Assembly: GCA_038380435.1 (NCBI GenBank)
Contig: JAWZYU010000011.1
Span: forward strand, 73,901,501-73,965,500
Source of the DNA: Ryuthela nishihirai
Taxonomy: Eukaryota > Arthropoda > Arachnida > Araneae > Heptathelidae
Direction: 5' to 3'
DNA length: 64,000 nucleotides
Of this stretch, positions 10,941-21,420 are shown one piece after another; positions within the stretch are counted from its first letter, which is position 1; each line of letters begins with the position of its first letter. The position numbers and the translations under genes were made by a program. The notes below the pieces were generated by a model. That model was not told where the DNA came from, did not search any database, and saw only the letters and a list, made by a program, of their open reading frames with translations.

Positions 10941-11661
10941 TGTGATAATCCACGCATTCCTGTTTACTTTTCCTTAACTAGTTTTACTTCATTTACATTA
11001 TATTTATCATTTTGGGGATTATTTTCAGTTGGCCATCATTTTTCCTCATTCCGATCTGCTAAAGGGGTTGTGCATGTGCAATTCTGACTTTTGATTAGCA
11101 GCTGCTAATGCATACATAAGAATACGCTCCCTCTTGTGTCATAGCTAGCGCGAGTGTCAGACTATGCAAATGTTTTTCCCAACATGCAACACACACGTGT
11201 CAGTTGTACACCACATGTATACTGAGTGACGTTAGGTCACAGAGTTAGTAGGGATCAGTAGAGAGTGTCAGTAAGAGGAAGGATGTTAGTAGGGATCAGT
11301 AGAGAGTGTCAGTAAGAGGAAGGATGTTAGTAGAGTTGGAGCTTTTAGTTGCTCCGACTTTTGTATTCATCAGTATATATGGCGAGTCTTGATTTTTTTT
11401 TTTTTGAAATAAACTTGTTACATGAATATTTTGACTTTGCTATTTTTTCTCTTGAATAAAAATAATTGATTTTGATTAAGATATAATCTTAAAAATTTGA
11501 CGATCTTTTGATTTCTTACTCAATAAGTAACACCCATATACTTAACGAACCCTCATTTAACTTTATTTGGCAAGTTAATATTACCAGCCACCTGATATGC
11601 TATCCGGAGTTCCAATTTAATTTGTTTTAATGCAAGTTTAATGATCATTTGGAGTGTTACA
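10941..11661 (+). repeat. 5' LTR
   Basis: Begins TGTGATAATCCACGC and ends GTGTTACA, so it has the TG...CA form. It aligns with the 3' LTR throughout, including 'cattttggggattat', 'ttggccatcatttttcctcatt', the 'gaaataaactt' polyadenylation-type signal near 11406 and 'gatatgctatcc'. It contains a 41-base tandem duplication (11244-11325) absent from the 3' LTR. No clear tRNA primer-binding site beginning TGG follows it. Confidence 0.88.
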
Positions 11662-11819
11662 GAGGCAATAAAGGAAGTGAGTGACACACCGAATACAGGG
11701 ACTGTATATGTGTGTAAATTGTGCATTATGTAAAGTGATTGTCAAAGTTAACAAATTTTTCAGCTCATTTGTTATACTAATCATAGATTTAATGGCAGCT
11801 TAAGCTGAAATTTTTAATT

Positions 11820-12020
11820 AATAGATTCTGAAAAAAATTCATCGCTGCCATGGCGGGAATCGAACCCGCATCTCTCCAGATTCATGCCAGAGTGCGCTAC
11901 CATTGCACCACGCGTCAGACAATGAACTCTTTCAGAATATGACCTTATAAATCTTCTTCCTGAGACGTGACTGAGACTGCGCCATCTATACTCAAGGAGA
12001 GGCAACTTTTTCAGTAGTTG
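11820..12020 (-). mobile_element. SINE2 copy (tRNA-like module in the middle)
   Basis: On the minus strand it begins near 12020 with 'gttgcctctccttgagtata' and 'atggcgca', continues to a tRNA-like centre with 'gcgtggtgcaatggtagcgc' (A box and D arm) and 'gcgggttcgattcccgc' (B box and T arm) around 11855-11915, and ends in a T-rich tail near 11820. The acceptor arms do not pair, so this is not a functional tRNA. It lies in the interior of the LTR retrotransposon upstream of the gag remnant. Confidence 0.75.
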
Positions 12021-12534
12021 CATTTGATTATCAGATGTTAATGAGAAGGTCGCTAATGCTAAAGCTAAGACGTTTGTTGAGCAAGAAGCTTAACTTTTGT
12101 ATTAGTCAAAGGTACTGAAGTTTCAAGCACAGTTATTACTGATAGTTAAGATCTTTATTTTATGTATGTAAAGATTAGAAGCGTCTGGGCATGCGACAGA
12201 TAAACTTTTTGATAAGCAAGTTTATTTGCAAGTTTAGTGTAGCTTTAGTATTGTTGTATAGCAGTACCTTTGAGCACTGCTCAAGATAAAAAAGTTTAAA
12301 AATTTTTGCAGATTGCTAAACATGTCTGCTAGTAATATGGCCGATTCTTCCATTATGACTCCCAACTTAGTAAAAATAAAAGATAGGTTGCAGGATGTGC
12401 TGAAAGAAGCAGAAGTGTTAATGAATCTGCTTAAAGATCCTTGGGAGAAAAGAGAAATGACAACAACCACTAAATTTGCTGACAATGCTACGTCAGCTTA
12501 TGAACATATAAACTTTCAACATAAAGTTTCATCA

Positions 12535-12761
12535 ATAAATATTTTGCGGAAAAATTTTTGCCGACATATGGGACTTGAACCCGCATCTCTCCAGAAACAT
12601 GCCAGAGTATTCTACCATTGAACTAATGCCAGCTGTCTTTTTTCCACTAATTTAAGACTAAACTCTTCACCGAGATTTTCAAGTCAATTGTTGGTGCCAT
12701 CTATGATCTCGGGTGGTAACTACTACTTTTTATATTGCACTGAGTAAGATCGAAATAAATA
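12535..12761 (-). mobile_element. SINE2 copy with clear 14-bp target duplication
   Basis: ATAAAGTTTCATCA occurs exactly at 12521-12534 and 12762-12775, defining an insertion of 227 bases in the gag remnant. On the minus strand it starts AT-rich, has 'accacccgagatcatagatg' then 'gcacc', the tRNA-like centre 'ttagttcaatggtagaatac' and 'gcgggttcaagtccc', and the tail 'tttttccgcaaaatatttat'. It thereby sets the outer limits of the SINE2 family. Confidence 0.88.
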
Positions 12762-12799
12762 ATAAAGTTTCATCATGCTATTTAGCATTATTAATGATT

Positions 12800-12964
12800 T
12801 AAACATAGATGACAATCACAGTGTTACTTGCTGACTTTTTGATGTTGATAAATCAATAAATATTTTGCAGAAAATATTTGCCAACATACGGGACTTGAAC
12901 CCGCATCTCTCCAGAAATATGCCAGAGAGTCAGCAGGTAATGCTGTGATTGTTATCAATGTTTA
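12800..12964. repeat. Small palindrome containing a SINE2 head fragment
   Basis: Positions 12800-12835 pair with 12929-12964 (about 31 of 36 bases). The spacer repeats the tail and B-box end of SINE2 ('aatcaataaatattttgcag' and 'gacttgaacccgcatctctc'), cut off before the A box. The palindrome lies in the gag remnant just after the SINE2 copy. Confidence 0.75.
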
Positions 12965-13179
12965 AAGTTCCATCTTTTATTCTATCAGAAACAAGTGATA
13001 GAACAGAGTATTATCAACCGCCTCAACGATGAGTTGCCAACCCATTTATAACTATAGTCCTAACGTTAATTGGCATTTACCTGAACTAAAGTTCAATGAT
13101 TCGAAACATCCGTCATTGTGGACATTTGTCAAGTCCATGGAAGAGCATTTCCATTTACATGAAGTTCCTGGCAAAAAAG

Positions 13180-13562
13180 CAGCGGGAGTGGTCAGTCAGT
13201 AGCGTACCAGGCTTGTAATCTGTAGTTCCCAGGTTCGAGTCCCAGCTGGGTCAGCATTGAGATTTATCTCTGCAAAAATTCCCTGCCCATGGTCAGTAGA
13301 GGACACCGAGGGGTTTGGAAAGGCCTCCGTCCATCGGATGTTAAGCAGTGGCCCTGTGTGTAGGAGATCCATACTCTGTGCAAGTTAAAGAACATGCAGG
13401 ATGGCCTTGACGGGACTGTCTTGACCATAGACCATCTGTCTTGCAACAGCTGTTCCAGTGGGTCCCCTCACCCAACCTTCTCTGAGCCTTTGGGATCCAT
13501 GTGACCTGGCCATTTAGCCCATGGTGTGCAAAAAAGTGCCGCTCAGAGGTAAAAGAACCCAA
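13180..13562 (+). mobile_element. SINE1 copy, full length, in gag remnant
   Basis: Begins with 'gagtggtcagtcagtagcgt' and B box GGTTCGAGTCC at about 13234-13244, and runs to the conserved 3' part 'aagtgccgctcagaggtaaa'. It is flanked by CCTGGCAAAAAAG (13167-13179) and CCTGGCAACAAAAG (13563-13576). The gag reading is continuous in sense across the duplication, which confirms insertion into an older gag. This is the best copy for a SINE1 reference. Confidence 0.92.
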
Positions 13563-14066
13563 CCTGGCAACAAAAGGGTGGTTTTCGCAATATCTTATTT
13601 AATTGGGTGGAAGCAATGGTGGAATAACATAGGATGTCATCATGGAATTAAAATTTGGGAAGACTCTAAAAACAAACTTTTGGAAATTTATCCTCCTTAT
13701 AATGACTTTACACAGCTAGCTACAGAACTATTTTCATGAAGACAAAAAGGAGAAGATGATATCAAAAAATTCAACTGGGATACAGTAGGGTTACACCAGC
13801 TGTACGATTCTGATGCTGCCAAAATTGACAAAATAAACTGATTTATGTCCCAATTACTTTTGCCCTTAAGAGAATTTTTAGAAGTCAGAAACACAACTTC
13901 AATTTCAACTTTAGTCAAATTGGCTTGGCAATGCATCGCAAGAAGAGAATCTGCAAAAACTGCATTAAATCAAAAACGGATGCAAACCTCGCCAAAGCAG
14001 AGATATCAGGTTGAGTCTCACAAAATAACTCCTGCACAACCAGCCACGGTCCAGTGGACCTTCTAA

Positions 14067-16211
14067 TTTATCTTGTAGTACAAAGCAAAAGGTTCAGGAA
14101 GAAACTGAAAACTTTTCTATCAGCTTAAATAATTTAGATTAAAAGAAGCAAGTTGATAACAAGAAATGTGTTGAAATAGTTTTAAAGGAAAATAGTACAA
14201 AATTAGTTGATGAAAAAAGTTTTTGAAGTAGAATTTTTAAAGGAAAATAGTGCTGAAATTGTTGATGAGAAAAATTTTGAATTAGAAGTTGTAAAGGAAA
14301 ATAATGTTAATGATGAATTATTAGATAAAAAAAAGTGAAGCATCCCAGAAATTATTTCGAATGTAAAAAATCATGATGAATCTAACAAGTTAAGAAATTT
14401 TCTACTGTTGAAGCATCATTTAAAAGCAGGCAGCAATAAACCTGGAAAGCAGAAAGCCAGGCTCATCAAAGACAAGCACATAGCAAGATGTCAACGAGAA
14501 GACAATAGCCTGCAGAGCAACAACTGGCAACGAAGTAGTCAACATAAAATAGATGATGTCACCAATGAGATCTTCAGAAGTGCCTACACCTAGCTTATCA
14601 ATCGATGCGGGAATGAAGTCTCCAGGAAAATGACTGGATGATGATTTATTGCAATGGAGTTTTAATTATAACAATGAAAATTTAAGTATATTATTATTAT
14701 TCTACTTTGGCACTAATTATTTGTGATGTCATTTCTTTTCTCTGGAGTAGATGAAGATGGATACAACTAAAGATTATTTTTGTTTATACTTAGAGATCTT
14801 GAAATGTTTAGTGTTGAAACTTTGGAGTTTCGGATTTTTTTTTTTTAAGTGAATTTATTATTCCAAGTTTATAATTTGAGTATATAATGTAAAATGATTA
14901 AAATTTTTTTTATATATTCTTTTTCATCTGAAGTTCTAGTTGAACCGTAAGGAGTTATATTGTATTAAAGTGATTTCAAATGCAATTATAAATTTTTGCA
15001 GATTTTTTTTTTTGTAGACCATTCGTTTCAGTTGACTGAAAACTGAATTGAGTGTTGTAAATTAGAATTTAGAAATTTAGGAACTATAAAAATGTTTATG
15101 GATGTGAGTGATGAGAATGAAAAAGAATTTAGTACACAGTGATTAAATATTTTGCATTTTGAGGTGTATTTTGTTATCTAAAATGCACTTTTGTATTCAA
15201 ATTGATTCTTATTGTAAAATTTGGATGGAATTGTATTGAACGAAATGTTAGCATCGTATATGATAAATTATTGATACAGCTTTTCTTTACTCTTAGATTG
15301 ATGTATATATGTTTAAATCTGTTTGGTGTCATCAGTGATATTGAGGTGGCAATGATGTGTGATTATCAGGATGACATTGGCAGCATGATGTCTTGAAGTT
15401 TTTGTACCTTCTTTGAGCTGTCCCCAACTGCAAAGACTAGTTTGACCATGATGGTCACTAGCAAAGCTCCTTTGGGAGGTGGACATAAAGCTCGATAAGG
15501 GGAGGATATTAATGCTATTTTTATTTCAGCTAGCTCGCGATTTATTATATCTAAATGAAGTTTTAGTGGATGATTACACTCCCACCTGTTCGTAAAATGA
15601 AATTCTTAGCTTCGCATATTTGCTTGTGGTTAGGAGGATTTAACAGAGTACCAATATCCATTTTTATATATATATATGACAGGCACAAAAGAAGATTAAA
15701 TTTCGTGCATTTGATTTGTTGTTAGGGAAATAAGTGGAAGTTATGCACCCCGCTTGATGCATCTGTATTTATATTCTGTGAAAGAGCAGAATTGTTGCAT
15801 TTTTTTTTTCTTTCTTTAGCCTTTTTAGAAGTTAAGAAGATTTGGAGTTCTTTTTGGATTTTTTTGGATTTCTTTTGTACAGGTATGCAAATGTACAGTA
15901 TGCAAATTTTGGAATTGTATCAGAATGTAATAATTAGACCAATAATGCTAGTATACAATTAACTGTCATAGCCATTGGTATGAATTTACACTAGGCAGCT
16001 TTACACATGCTAGGATGAATGGGAGGAAGTACCTTTGGTTGTGATGGAAGATTGCGACAATGTGAGAGTAGATCGTCTTATCAAATTTGTGTATGCATAC
16101 TCATTACTTTATGTTCAGCGATATGTAAATGATGTAGGAAGTGTCCTTTTATTCAAAATTTCTCATCAAAATCTGTAAGGTCAAATTTTGACTCCCTTTG
16201 AGAGGGGATCA
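14067..16211 (+). other. Interior of the LTR retrotransposon, coding not recognised
   Basis: Frames rich in Lys, Glu and Asn run to about 14600. After that the sequence is AT-rich with long T runs. A short block near 15420-15510 ('ctcctttgggaggtggacat') is less AT-biased. I see no DxD, YxDD, HHCC or DD35E pattern, so the pol region is either deleted or never existed in this copy. Confidence 0.5.
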
Positions 16212-16229
16212 AATTAAGTTTTGGGAGGG
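16212..16229 (+). promoter_or_regulatory. Putative polypurine tract of the LTR element
   Basis: The stretch ending TTTTGGGAGGG directly precedes the TG that opens the 3' LTR. In LTR elements this primes plus-strand DNA synthesis. It is imperfect (contains T residues) and is called from position. Confidence 0.55.
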
Positions 16230-16939
16230 TGATGGTCCACTTAAGTAACTTTTCCTTAACCAGTTTTACTTTATTTATGTTACATTTATCATTTTGGGGA
16301 TTATTTTTAGTTGGCCATCATTTTTCCTCATTCCAATCTGCTAAAGGAGTTGTGCATGTGCAATTCTGACTTTTCACTGACAGCAGCTAATGCGTGTGTA
16401 AGAACATGCCCCCTCTAGGGTCATAGCTAGAGTGAGCGTTCAAGTGTCAGACTATGCAAATGTTTTTCCCAGTGTGCACCACATGTGTCAGTTGTATGCT
16501 GCATCCTATACTAAATGATATTATGTCACGGAGTTAGTAGGGGGTCAGTAGAGAGTGTCAATAAGAGGAAGGACATTAGTAGAGATGAAGCTTTTAGTTG
16601 CTACGACTTTTGCATTCATCGGTATATATGGTGAGTCTTGAATTTTTTGGAAATAAACTTTGTTATATGAATATTTTGACTTTGCTATTTTTTCTCTTCA
16701 GCAATGATAATTGATTTTTATTAAGATACAATTTTAAAAATTTCACTATCTTTTGATTTCTTACTCAATAAGTAATGCCCATATACTTAACAAACCTTTA
16801 TTTAACTTCATTAACTAATTTGGCAAGTTAATATTGCTTGGTGCCCGGATATGCTATCCAAAGTTCTAATTTAACTTTTAATTTGGATCAGTGAAAAGGT
16901 CCAAAGAGAAAAATTTTAACAATCTTTTGGAACATTACA
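16230..16939 (+). repeat. 3' LTR
   Basis: Begins TGATGGTCCACTTAAG and ends AACATTACA. It aligns with the 5' LTR along its length, with a 13-base insertion around 'cattaactaa' near 16803 and without the 41-base duplication. The many substitutions relative to the 5' LTR show an old insertion. Confidence 0.88.
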
Positions 16940-17299
16940 ACACATATAAATATTAAGTTTTTTTTTTGTTTCAAAAAAGATCAATTACAGCCATAAATGG
17001 ATAGTAAATTCTCTTTGTTACAACAAACTTCTTATCTGTTGTATATAAATGGAAAATTTTTAAAAATTAAAATGCAAAAAAAGTTTCCTTTGCAAATTTT
17101 TTCTGCATTTATAACAGCAAAAAGTAATTAAATATCTCAAGTTCTGATTATCTGCTACTCAAATTGTAAACTTTAGTCTTCAATTTTATTTATTATATCT
17201 ATACAACGTAAAATTATTAAACATACCCATTATTACTTATTATTTAAATTATTTGAATATAAATTCAAGAATAGTTATAATTTGAGAAATGAATAATAA

Positions 17300-17517
17300 A
17301 TAATAAAAATAAATAAAAATAAATACCCCCTCAAGCAGCTGCTTGCCACAGAGGTCTGACAGGAGCCTGTCAGTTTATATGCCAAAGTGGAAGATCTGAG
17401 AGGATGGCAGGACCTCAGCAGAAAAACGACACATACATCCATGCCTTACCCGGGGCTAGAACCCAGATCCCTTAGATCAGTAGCCAAGCGTGCTAACCAC
17501 TCGGCCATGGGACGACT
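17300..17517 (-). mobile_element. SINE3 copy, full length
   Basis: The duplication AAATGAATAATAA is exact at 17287-17299 and 17518-17530. On the minus strand the head reads 'catggccgagtggttagcac', and the tail ends in AAATA units next to the left flank. The B box is weakened (GGTTCTAGCCC). The following 750 bases to 18266 are AT-rich and hold nothing recognised. Confidence 0.92.
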
Positions 17518-18267
17518 AAATGAATAATAACCTTTATGCAAATTATTAAAATAATGGAGTTTTTTAGATGTTTGTACAAGATTAATTTTTTTCTCTTTGC
17601 ACTATCTTTAAAAATTACATGAATATTGTTAAAAATTAAAATCCAATGACATTTTAGTGATTAAACAATTTTTGTGGGATTTAAATAAATGTTAATGATG
17701 GTCTTTATAATCATGAAATTATTGTAGTATTACCAATATTAGTAAAGTATTCTGCTGAAATTTAACTTTTTGAACAGGTCTCCACTATGGTGATTTCTTC
17801 AAAAGAATTCATTCAAACTTCCATAGCTGTCTGCAGTGATATTTAGTTTTATTTCATTCAAATATTTCATTATTAAAAGTAATGCTTTTATTAATATTCA
17901 GACCTGCAAAGTTAACAGTTACATGTAGGTTCTGACAGAGAAAACCAATCATGCTAATAGGATGGGATTGACCTGGACTTTGCAATCTATAGTCGTCATT
18001 ATGAACCAATGTGACACCAAGTTTTTACATACATACATATATACTGGCAGCAAACTCTTATCAGAGCTCATTGCAAGCTGTATTGAAATAATTTTTATCA
18101 ACAATAAATAATTTTGGAACTAAAAGAGATTATTTAAAAGAGATTATCTTTGCCTTCTAATAATTTTCTATGGAACTAGAGGTGGAATAATGATTCAAAA
18201 GTAAATGCTCAATCAAGGGCTCTGATAACAAAATGTTGCTTGGTTTTATATAAACAAAGAATATTTA

Positions 18268-19548
18268 TAAGGAACATTCAAAAAGTTCTTGACTTGCATA
18301 TGCAGAACAAAAACCATTGCACTTACCTCAACAAAACTTTTGCTGTCCTTCACAATACTTCCCTCCAGTATCTATGCAAAGTTGCAGATGTCTACCCAAT
18401 TCTGGAACACTAGGTGTTACTCCTGTTGCAGAATACTCTGCCTGAATGAATGCATTTTGCAAAGGACTTGCACCCTTGAAAAGGCTCCCCAAAATATTTA
18501 TTAATTTTTGGAAATAACTAAAATCATATGGTGCAAGATCAGGTGAATATGCAGGATGGAGTAGCCATTTGATTTTTTCCTTAGATAGGGAGTAACTTGC
18601 TGAGTATTGTGAGAACTGGCAATCTCGTTTAGAAGGAAACCCTCGATGTAACTGCTTGTTGGACACTGCTCCTTCATCTCCTTAACCATTTTGGGCAAAA
18701 CAATGTTGATGTAGTATTGGGCATTTAATATAATTTTTTTTTTCAGGTAAGGTGTCCACAGCTACCACTCCTTGGAAATCGAAAAAATATTTTGAACATC
18801 CTCTTCCTTCAGTGAAAGTCTTGTAGCAACCCAGATAATAGTTGTCAATCTTTTTTGGAAGTTGTATAGTAATAAAACCACATCTATAACCTGTGACAAT
18901 GTCTGTTAACAATTTGGTTAATTTATTGCTGCTTTAAGGTTCAAACATTGTCAGCATCTTGGATGAGTCAACTCTAACCCATTTGGCACAGATCTTTGAA
19001 AACTGTAAATGTTGATGAATAACTGTTTCCACACTGCCAATCGATACACTGACATTTAAACTTATTACCTAAATGGTGATATGTGGGTTTTCTTTAATGA
19101 GTTCATGAACAGCAGCGATGGTTCTTTCTTCACATCCTCCTTCAGTCTTGCTGCACGAGGGAGGTCTTCAAAGTTCTGTTGTCCTCTGAATTTGCACATC
19201 CATCTTGTAACAGTGCCATATGAACAGGCATGATCCCCGTATAATTGTGATAAATCGTATAATTGTGACAAATCGGCTGAATTTTTTTATGCACTGTCAC
19301 CAAGCTGCATTCTTGTGAAAATGTAAAAACTTTCACCGTCTTCAGTAGACTCCATAGTAACTACACACAGATTTTGCCAACCAAACTTACGTGCCACCAG
19401 CAAAGAGAGAAATGCCAATAAGACCTTTGTTTGTAACACTTAATAACTAGTTTAGACAAGCTTTCAAACAAGTTGTAGTTCATTAAATTTGGAGGAACAA
19501 GGGCAAATCTACAGATACGTGTCAAGAACTTTTTGAATTCCCCCCATA
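18268..19548 (-). mobile_element. Mariner element, about 1.28 kb
   Basis: Terminal inverted repeats are GGAACATTCAAAAAGTTCTT on the left and its counterpart 'aagaactttttgaattcccc' on the right; TA lies next to each end. The length is that of a typical mariner. Similarity between the ends extends about 28 bases with a few mismatches. It contains one broken transposase on the minus strand. Confidence 0.88.
18328..19336 (-). pseudogene. Mariner DD34D transposase, broken
   Basis: The N-terminal helix-turn-helix region appears as 'YGTVTRWMCKFRGQQNFEDL' near 19220. The central part contains 'KYFFDFQGVVAVDTLPEK' near 18760 (usually with the first-catalytic-Asp region upstream), and the C-terminal block 'HPAYSPDLAPYDFSYFQKL' near 18530 keeps the third aspartate. 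The end 'LCIDTGGKYCEG' matches the usual mariner C-terminus pattern. It is spread over several frames with stops. The enzyme would have moved the element by cut and paste. Confidence 0.87.
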
Positions 19549-19874
19549 ATATTAATGTGCATTTCTTTCATATAAATTATTTACATACTTGGGGAATTCC
19601 TGTTTCTCCAGTAACATCAGCCAAATTTTGCAGAAGATTTATCATCGAGCCAGCTGAAATTACATGGCAGTTCACAAGATCTGCAAGAAACCTAACCTGA
19701 AAGAGATTAGTTCACAAAGAAATTTCATTCGTGTAAATTAATCATTAAGCATCATTTCTAGCAGCAATATATATAACACTAACTATATTCAATAAGCTTG
19801 TTTTTTAAAAATCCTACTATTTTCTTTCTATAGTTACCTAGAACATGAAGATGCTTTGTAGACAATATTCTCTT
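19549..19874. other. No recognised feature
   Basis: AT-rich DNA between the mariner and the LINE fragment. No element ends or credible frame. Confidence 0.5.
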
Positions 19875-20998
19875 GATGTCCTCTCATAGGAATTCCAGCA
19901 TTATAACTGAGATTCTGGGCTTGCATGAGACCAGATGGACAGGTAAAGCCCAGCTACTTAAAAATAATCTTAAATGCTCTTTTCAGGATGACAACAGTAT
20001 CATCAAACATTTGCAGGGAGTAGGTTTGGTTCTCAGAAGAAATGCCAGTGATGTTCTTCTAGGATGTGACTGCATTAATATAAGATTTCTCACAGATAAA
20101 TTTAAAACAGGGAATAACGATGAATGTTAGCTGTTGTTATGCTCCTCCAAGGATATTAATGAGAACAAGCAAAATAGGTTTTATGGACACCTTCAGAACA
20201 GTATTAATAATTTCAAGAAATGAGATATTTCTCTAGTACTATGTGACTTCAATGCCAAAGTTGGGGAGCTGTATTTGGATCAGACAATCAGCTTGTTGAT
20301 GCAATCAAAGATTAAGAAAATTTGTGCTAAGGATAAAAAAAAATTACCTTTAACACTGAAGCTCTAAAAGACCTGAAAACAGAAAAAAAGGCCTATCATG
20401 ATAGGTTCTATGTCACTATGACAATCACAGTGTCCTTAAAAATGAAGAGGAAGAATGGGATAATTTTAAACAGACTGTTCTTGAAACCAAAAGTATTGTT
20501 CTGGATAAAATGGAGCGAAAAAAACAGTCATTTGAGTGATAAGACAACGGAGCTTATTTCTGAAACAAAGAAGTGCAAGGATAAACTGAACCAACATCTA
20601 TTAGTCATGATATTATATGCTGAAAAAAATTGGTTTTGCTGTGAATGGGATTCAAACCCATGTTTCCTGAAAACATGCCAGTTGTGCTAACCACTACACC
20701 ATCATTGGCCAACATTTCTAATTCAGCTGATGTGACATATAAACTTTCTGGATTTTTTGATTCACACAGTGGCACCATCTATCTGGGAAGTGGCCAACTG
20801 TGTTGCCTCATAGAGATGGAATGAGTTCCATGTCTACAGGACACATCTTGTGATTCTTTACTACTGAATCCTATTAGTCTTAATAAAAGCAAAACAGAGA
20901 GCTTTATAACCATGTAAAAACTGAAAGCTGATAGGAATCTTTGGTATGATAGCCTGGCTGACAAAACACAATAAAGCATTCCAGCAGAAAAATTCAAA
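19875..20998 (+). pseudogene. RTE-type LINE fragment, endonuclease and linker
   Basis: The start reads 'ILGLHETRWTGKAQLL' near 19910, the AP-endonuclease glutamate motif, then 'HLQGVGLVLRRNASDVLLG', and near 20245 'LLCDFNAKVG', the GDFN motif with Cys for Gly. The linker follows from about 20350, including 'TTELISETKKCKDKLNQH' to 20610. It then breaks at the SINE2 copy and resumes with 'KLKADRNLWYDSLADKTQ' at about 20915-20970. The same order and wording occurs in the copy at 27115-33190. Stops and shifts show it is inactive, and the RT domain is missing. Confidence 0.82.
20632..20830 (-). mobile_element. SINE2 copy inside the RTE LINE fragment
   Basis: The minus strand has the 5' module 'acagttggccacttcccaga' and 'tagatggtgcc', the tRNA-like centre 'gtgtagtggttagcacaact' and 'atgggtttgaatcccat' at about 20645-20700, and a T-rich tail 'aaccaatttttttcag'. 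It splits the LINE linker. The tRNA-like centre is more diverged than in the copies at 11820 and 12535. Confidence 0.75.
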
Positions 20999-21002
20999 TT
21001 TT

Positions 21003-21420
21003 AAGGCTCGGTTGTTTTACCTTTGAATGGCTCTTTTTTTTGCATGCAATGGGTTAAAACAGCCACGTCATAGGGACCTCAAGGAGTTTGGGTTAGGTAG
21101 AGAAGGTGATCCTTTGGATAGCTATTAGGTAACAGATGAAAGTCAGTTCGAAGGTATATATATATGGAATATACTGAAGACCAAAGTCATCCATATGTTC
21201 TTTGACACAAAGAGGGTATGACTCTCTTGAACCACAAGGGATTGTAGCTTAACACATCACATTTGATAAACAGTGACTTTTCTGATATTCCCTTTCTTGG
21301 CAGAGTGGGGATTAGAGGAGAAAATTTAAACACAAGCTAAGTGGGGATTTAATCCTGAGAACAACAGGTTATGAGTCTGGCATGCTATTGACTGAGCCAA
21401 CCTCCACACCTGGAACCATG
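21003..21420 (-). mobile_element. SINE1 copy, old
   Basis: The 3' part 'ggttgttttacctttgaatg' opens the left side and the tRNA-like head closes the right side ('ggctcagtcaatagcatgcc' on the minus strand). The B-box region at about 21345-21357 reads GGATTAAATCC. About 30 percent of positions look changed relative to the copy at 13180, and a (TA)n insertion lies near 21158. Confidence 0.78.

Larger units (their letters stand above)
12313..14066 (+). pseudogene. Retrotransposon gag remnant
   Basis: The first block (12313-12534) begins near 'MSASNMADSSIMTPNLVKIK' and is helical and charged. After insertions the second block resumes at about 13033 with 'LPELKFNDSKHPSLWTFVKS', the 'F.G..P..W......F' pattern of retrotransposon Gag. 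After the SINE1 copy it continues with 'ISYLIGWKQWWNN' (Gag-type A.QWW), an acidic block 'GEDDIKKFNWDTVGLHQL' and a late helix 'STLVKLAWQCIARRES', ending at a stop near 14066. Internal stops are present near 13737 and 13840. The protein would have formed the particle that packages element RNA. Lys/Glu-rich frames to about 14600 may be its tail. Confidence 0.7.
10941..16939 (+). mobile_element. LTR retrotransposon, 6.0 kb, without a recognisable pol
   Basis: Two long direct repeats (10941-11661 and 16230-16939) flank a 4.57-kb interior. The 4-base target duplication ACAC is present at 10937-10940 and 16940-16943. A purine-rich stretch ending in TTTTGGGAGGG sits directly before the right LTR. 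The interior shows a gag-like remnant on the plus strand (12313-14066) but no protease, integrase or reverse transcriptase motif that I can find, so the copy is either badly decayed or of a type that relied on another element. Nested inside are two SINE2 copies, a palindrome and a SINE1 copy. Family is probably Ty3/Gypsy-like by its duplication length; that is inference. Confidence 0.85.

Noticed and set aside
11842..11915. Functional tRNA gene on the minus strand
   Set aside because: The D and T arms can form, but the acceptor strands do not pair and the anticodon loop lacks the usual T before the anticodon; it belongs to the SINE2 family.
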